Shown piece by piece: positions 5,564 to 7,741 of a stretch of DNA of 7,741 bases. Under the pieces are notes generated by a model. It had not been told where the DNA came from, made no database searches, and worked only from the letters and a program-made list of their open reading frames with translations. The DNA comes from JANQTF01 sp036835375 (GTDB lineage Bacteria; Bacteroidota; Bacteroidia; J057), in contig DAITMB010000180.1 of NCBI GenBank assembly GCA_036835375.1, forward strand, positions 1 to 7,741, read 5' to 3'. The first letter of the stretch is position 1. Each line of letters opens with the position of its first letter. Made by a program: the position numbers and the translations under genes.

Positions 5564-7741
5564 ATGAGAATCTCTCTACTATTTTTTTCTTTATTCCTGG
5601 GACTGGGACATTGCGAAGTCATTTCACAGACTTACATCACCAATGGCGATGCACTGAACCAAGGAAACTGTTACCGACTAACAGCAGATCAAGGGTGGCA
5701 ATCGGGATCTGTCTGGTATCTCGACAAAATCAACCTCGAAGAGGATTTCGACCTTTACTTCGATATTTTTCTTGGCTGCAAAGATAATACAGGTGCTGAC
5801 GGCATTGCCTTTGTCCTGCAGCCCATCAGCACAAGCATCGGCTCTGTGGGAGGTGGACTGGGTTACGAGGGGGTAGATCCTTCGGTCGCAATAGAGATTG
5901 ATACCTGGCAAAATGGAGAGCTAAATGACCCTTGGTATGACCATGTTGCCGTCCAAATTGATGGCAATGTGTCGCACGGCATTGCGGGTGGAACAGCCGT
6001 TGGGCCAGTAAGTGCCCTGCCAGGCTTTGGCAATATTGAGGACTGCAACTGGCACAAGTTTCGTGTGCGATGGAATGCAGATTCGATGAGACTACAAGCA
6101 TACATTGATTGTAATTTGGTGATCTCCTACGTCAATGACCTCACTACCAATTATTTCAACAATGATCCTTTGGTATTCTGGGGGTTCACAGGGTCCACAG
6201 GCGGCTCCTGGAATGAGCAGCAATTCTGCCTGGACTATATCTCCTTTACCGAATCCCAGCGCGACACGGCCATCTGTCAAGGCCAATCGGTGACCATGTC
6301 CGTCGGCTCGGGATCCACCTTCCAGTGGTCACCCGCCACCTGGCTGAGCGACCCCACGGCCATGAACCCTGTAGCTAGCCCTGACACGACTACCACATAC
6401 ACAGTCATCGTTCAGGATGCTTGTGGGCAGACGCGCTTCGATACGGTCACAGTGTTTGTGCAGACCGACACGGTGCTGGATGTCCTCCCCGATCAGATCT
6501 TCCTCTGCCAGCCGGGGCAGGTAACCAATCTTTCCGCCAGCTATTTGCCATTTACTTCTTACCTCTGGTCCAATGGAGACACCACGCGCTTCACGACGGC
6601 AACGCAGCCCGGAAACTATCAGGTAACTATGACAAATTTTTGCAGGACTTTCTCCGATGCTGTGCAAATCCTCCCTGCCACCCCGCCTACCCTCAGCTCC
6701 CAAAATGCTACTTGCCATGGAGCCAACAACGGATCCGCTACGCTTACCGCAGCGGGACTCGGCCCCTTCCAATACACTTGGCGTTCTCTCAACACGGGAA
6801 CCGTTATTCAATCCCAAACCAGTGCTTCCCCCGTTTCGACAGTTTCTAACCTGCCAGCAGGTGTGTACTTATCAATTGTGCAAAATGCCAGCGGGTGCAG
6901 GGATACTGTTCCTTTTCAAATCACGGCCCCGCCCGTGCTCACCCTTCAAGTCACCGCTGCCCAAAACCTGATTTGCTTTAATAACAATGGAGGGAGCATC
7001 ACAGTGGCTGCCACAGGTGGGACGGGAGCCAAGTTGTATCGATTAGGCAATGGAGGTCTTCAAGCGAATCCCACTTTTGGAGGCTTATCGGTGGGCAGTT
7101 ACACGATCACAGCGGTCGATCAAAATGGCTGCGAAGCCAGTACCAGCGTCACACTCACTCAACCGCCTCCGGTCGTACTCACGCCGAGCGTGGTCCAAGG
7201 AGTGGATTGCTTTGGAGCAGCTACGGGATCTGTTACGGTCGCAGCGTCTCAAGGCGTGGCTCCTTACGAATATCGCATCAATGCAGGACCCTATCAAGCC
7301 GCTCCTACTTTTGCCAACCTCACCGCAGGCAACTACAACGTCATCACCCGCGACAACAACGGCTGCTTGCGACAAATCACCGTTACGATTTCTGAACCTT
7401 CTCCCCTCACCGGCAGCGCTCAAGTCAATCAAGTTGATTGCTTCGGAGACCTTAGCGGAGTCGTCACACTTTCTGCTAGCGGAGGTGCTCCAGCTTATGC
7501 GTTTTCATTTCAGGGAGGTGCATTCAGCACGCAAACTTCCTTTACTGGCCTTGGGGCAGGATCTTACTCCATAGAAGTGCGCGATGACAGCGGCTGCGTC
7601 ACACCCTTCATGGCAACTGTGCTTCAACCTCTCGCCCTTGGCATTCAAGCCGAATTGGTGGATGCTGCCTGTTTTGGCGAATCCTCGGGCTATGCGGTTG
7701 TGCAAGGCGTGGGCGGCTGGGGCGATTACCAGTTTTCTATC
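5564..7741 (+). CDS. Large surface adhesin: L-type lectin domain, Ig/PKD-like modules and SprB repeats (3' end outside window)
   Basis: The frame is open from the ATG at 5564 to the window edge: 726 codons, no stop, partial at the 3' end. Residues 1 to about 21 are a signal peptide (hydrophobic core, likely cleavage in VIS before Gln22, no valid lipobox). Residues about 24-230 match a bacterial L-type (legume-like) lectin domain: DGIAFVLQ (79-86), the metal/sugar-site segment EIDTWQN (111-117) with Asp122, Asp126 and His127, and a closing strand LDYISFTE (223-230). Residues about 235-300 and 303-370 look like two Ig/PKD-like modules, the first containing SPDTTTTYTVIV (272-283). From about 378 the protein is made of SprB-type repeats. 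Such proteins in Bacteroidota are usually exported by the type IX secretion system and serve in adhesion or gliding; the expected C-terminal sorting domain would lie beyond the window. A role in carbohydrate-dependent attachment is inferred from the lectin domain. No other gene of such a system is visible here. Confidence 0.9.
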   Translation, partial: MRISLLFFSLFLGLGHCEVISQTYITNGDALNQGNCYRLTADQGWQSGSVWYLDKINLEEDFDLYFDIFLGCKDNTGADGIAFVLQPISTSIGSVGGGLGYEGVDPSVAIEIDTWQNGELNDPWYDHVAVQIDGNVSHGIAGGTAVGPVSALPGFGNIEDCNWHKFRVRWNADSMRLQAYIDCNLVISYVNDLTTNYFNNDPLVFWGFTGSTGGSWNEQQFCLDYISFTESQRDTAICQGQSVTMSVGSGSTFQWSPATWLSDPTAMNPVASPDTTTTYTVIVQDACGQTRFDTVTVFVQTDTVLDVLPDQIFLCQPGQVTNLSASYLPFTSYLWSNGDTTRFTTATQPGNYQVTMTNFCRTFSDAVQILPATPPTLSSQNATCHGANNGSATLTAAGLGPFQYTWRSLNTGTVIQSQTSASPVSTVSNLPAGVYLSIVQNASGCRDTVPFQITAPPVLTLQVTAAQNLICFNNNGGSITVAATGGTGAKLYRLGNGGLQANPTFGGLSVGSYTITAVDQNGCEASTSVTLTQPPPVVLTPSVVQGVDCFGAATGSVTVAASQGVAPYEYRINAGPYQAAPTFANLTAGNYNVITRDNNGCLRQITVTISEPSPLTGSAQVNQVDCFGDLSGVVTLSASGGAPAYAFSFQGGAFSTQTSFTGLGAGSYSIEVRDDSGCVTPFMATVLQPLALGIQAELVDAACFGESSGYAVVQGVGGWGDYQFSI
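6695..7741 (+). repeat. SprB repeat array within the adhesin (four full units plus one cut by the window end)
   Basis: Aligned on a conserved N-terminal cysteine (Cys384, 471, 549, 626 and 703 of the protein), the units run 6695-6955, 6956-7189, 7190-7420, 7421-7651 and 7652-onward. Period is 87, 78, 77 and 77 residues. Each unit begins with a C-[FH]-[GN] motif followed by a GS/SG strand such as GSVTV, then a G-x-Y strand near the end (for example LTAGNYNV), and an NGC or SGC cysteine (445, 523, 601, 678). In units 2-4 the two cysteines are exactly 52 residues apart; in unit 1 they are 61 apart, because of an insertion of about nine residues. This matches the SprB repeat family known from the Flavobacterium gliding adhesin SprB. 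The units are diverged at the DNA level. Confidence 0.85.

Noticed and set aside
6329..6817. Long minus-strand reading frame opposite the adhesin
   Set aside because: The plus-strand frame encodes recognisable Ig-like and SprB modules throughout; the opposite-strand product resembles no known protein.

Overview
The window looks like chromosomal DNA from a member of the Bacteroidota. The main reasons are a secreted protein that pairs an L-type lectin domain with SprB-type repeats, the large number of exported proteins, and the lack of clear Shine-Dalgarno sequences before the starts. Base composition looks close to half G+C by eye (not counted). That would fit a higher-GC lineage such as the Saprospiria better than typical flavobacteria, but this is only a guess. 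No RNA gene, insertion sequence, CRISPR array or phage gene was seen.

The layout is five genes in the order minus, plus, plus, minus, plus. (1) 6-1235 (-): a lipoprotein serine hydrolase of the class A beta-lactamase fold. (2) 1358-3268 (+): an exported metallophosphoesterase related to purple acid phosphatases. (3) 3323-4138 (+): a cytoplasmic enoyl-CoA hydratase/isomerase family enzyme with the complete catalytic triad of dienoyl-CoA isomerase (ECH1). (4) 4190-5281 (-): an exported CotH-like, kinase-fold protein. (5) 5564 to the window edge (+): the first 726 residues of a large surface protein with a signal peptide, an L-type lectin domain, two Ig/PKD-like modules and at least five SprB repeats, the last one cut by the window end.

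Two divergent intergenic regions (1236-1357 and 5282-5563) must hold the promoters for genes 1/2 and 4/5. The second contains a short palindrome overlapping a 10-base tandem repeat just upstream of the adhesin gene. Genes 2 and 3 are 54 bases apart on one strand and could be co-transcribed, although their products act in different compartments. Genes 3 and 4 converge across about 50 bases with no obvious hairpin terminator.

Four of the five products are predicted to leave the cytoplasm, but no shared pathway is evident, and I do not see a coherent new multi-gene system. The points most worth following up are the lectin-SprB adhesin architecture, the altered metal-ligand motifs of the phosphoesterase, and the secreted CotH-like kinase.
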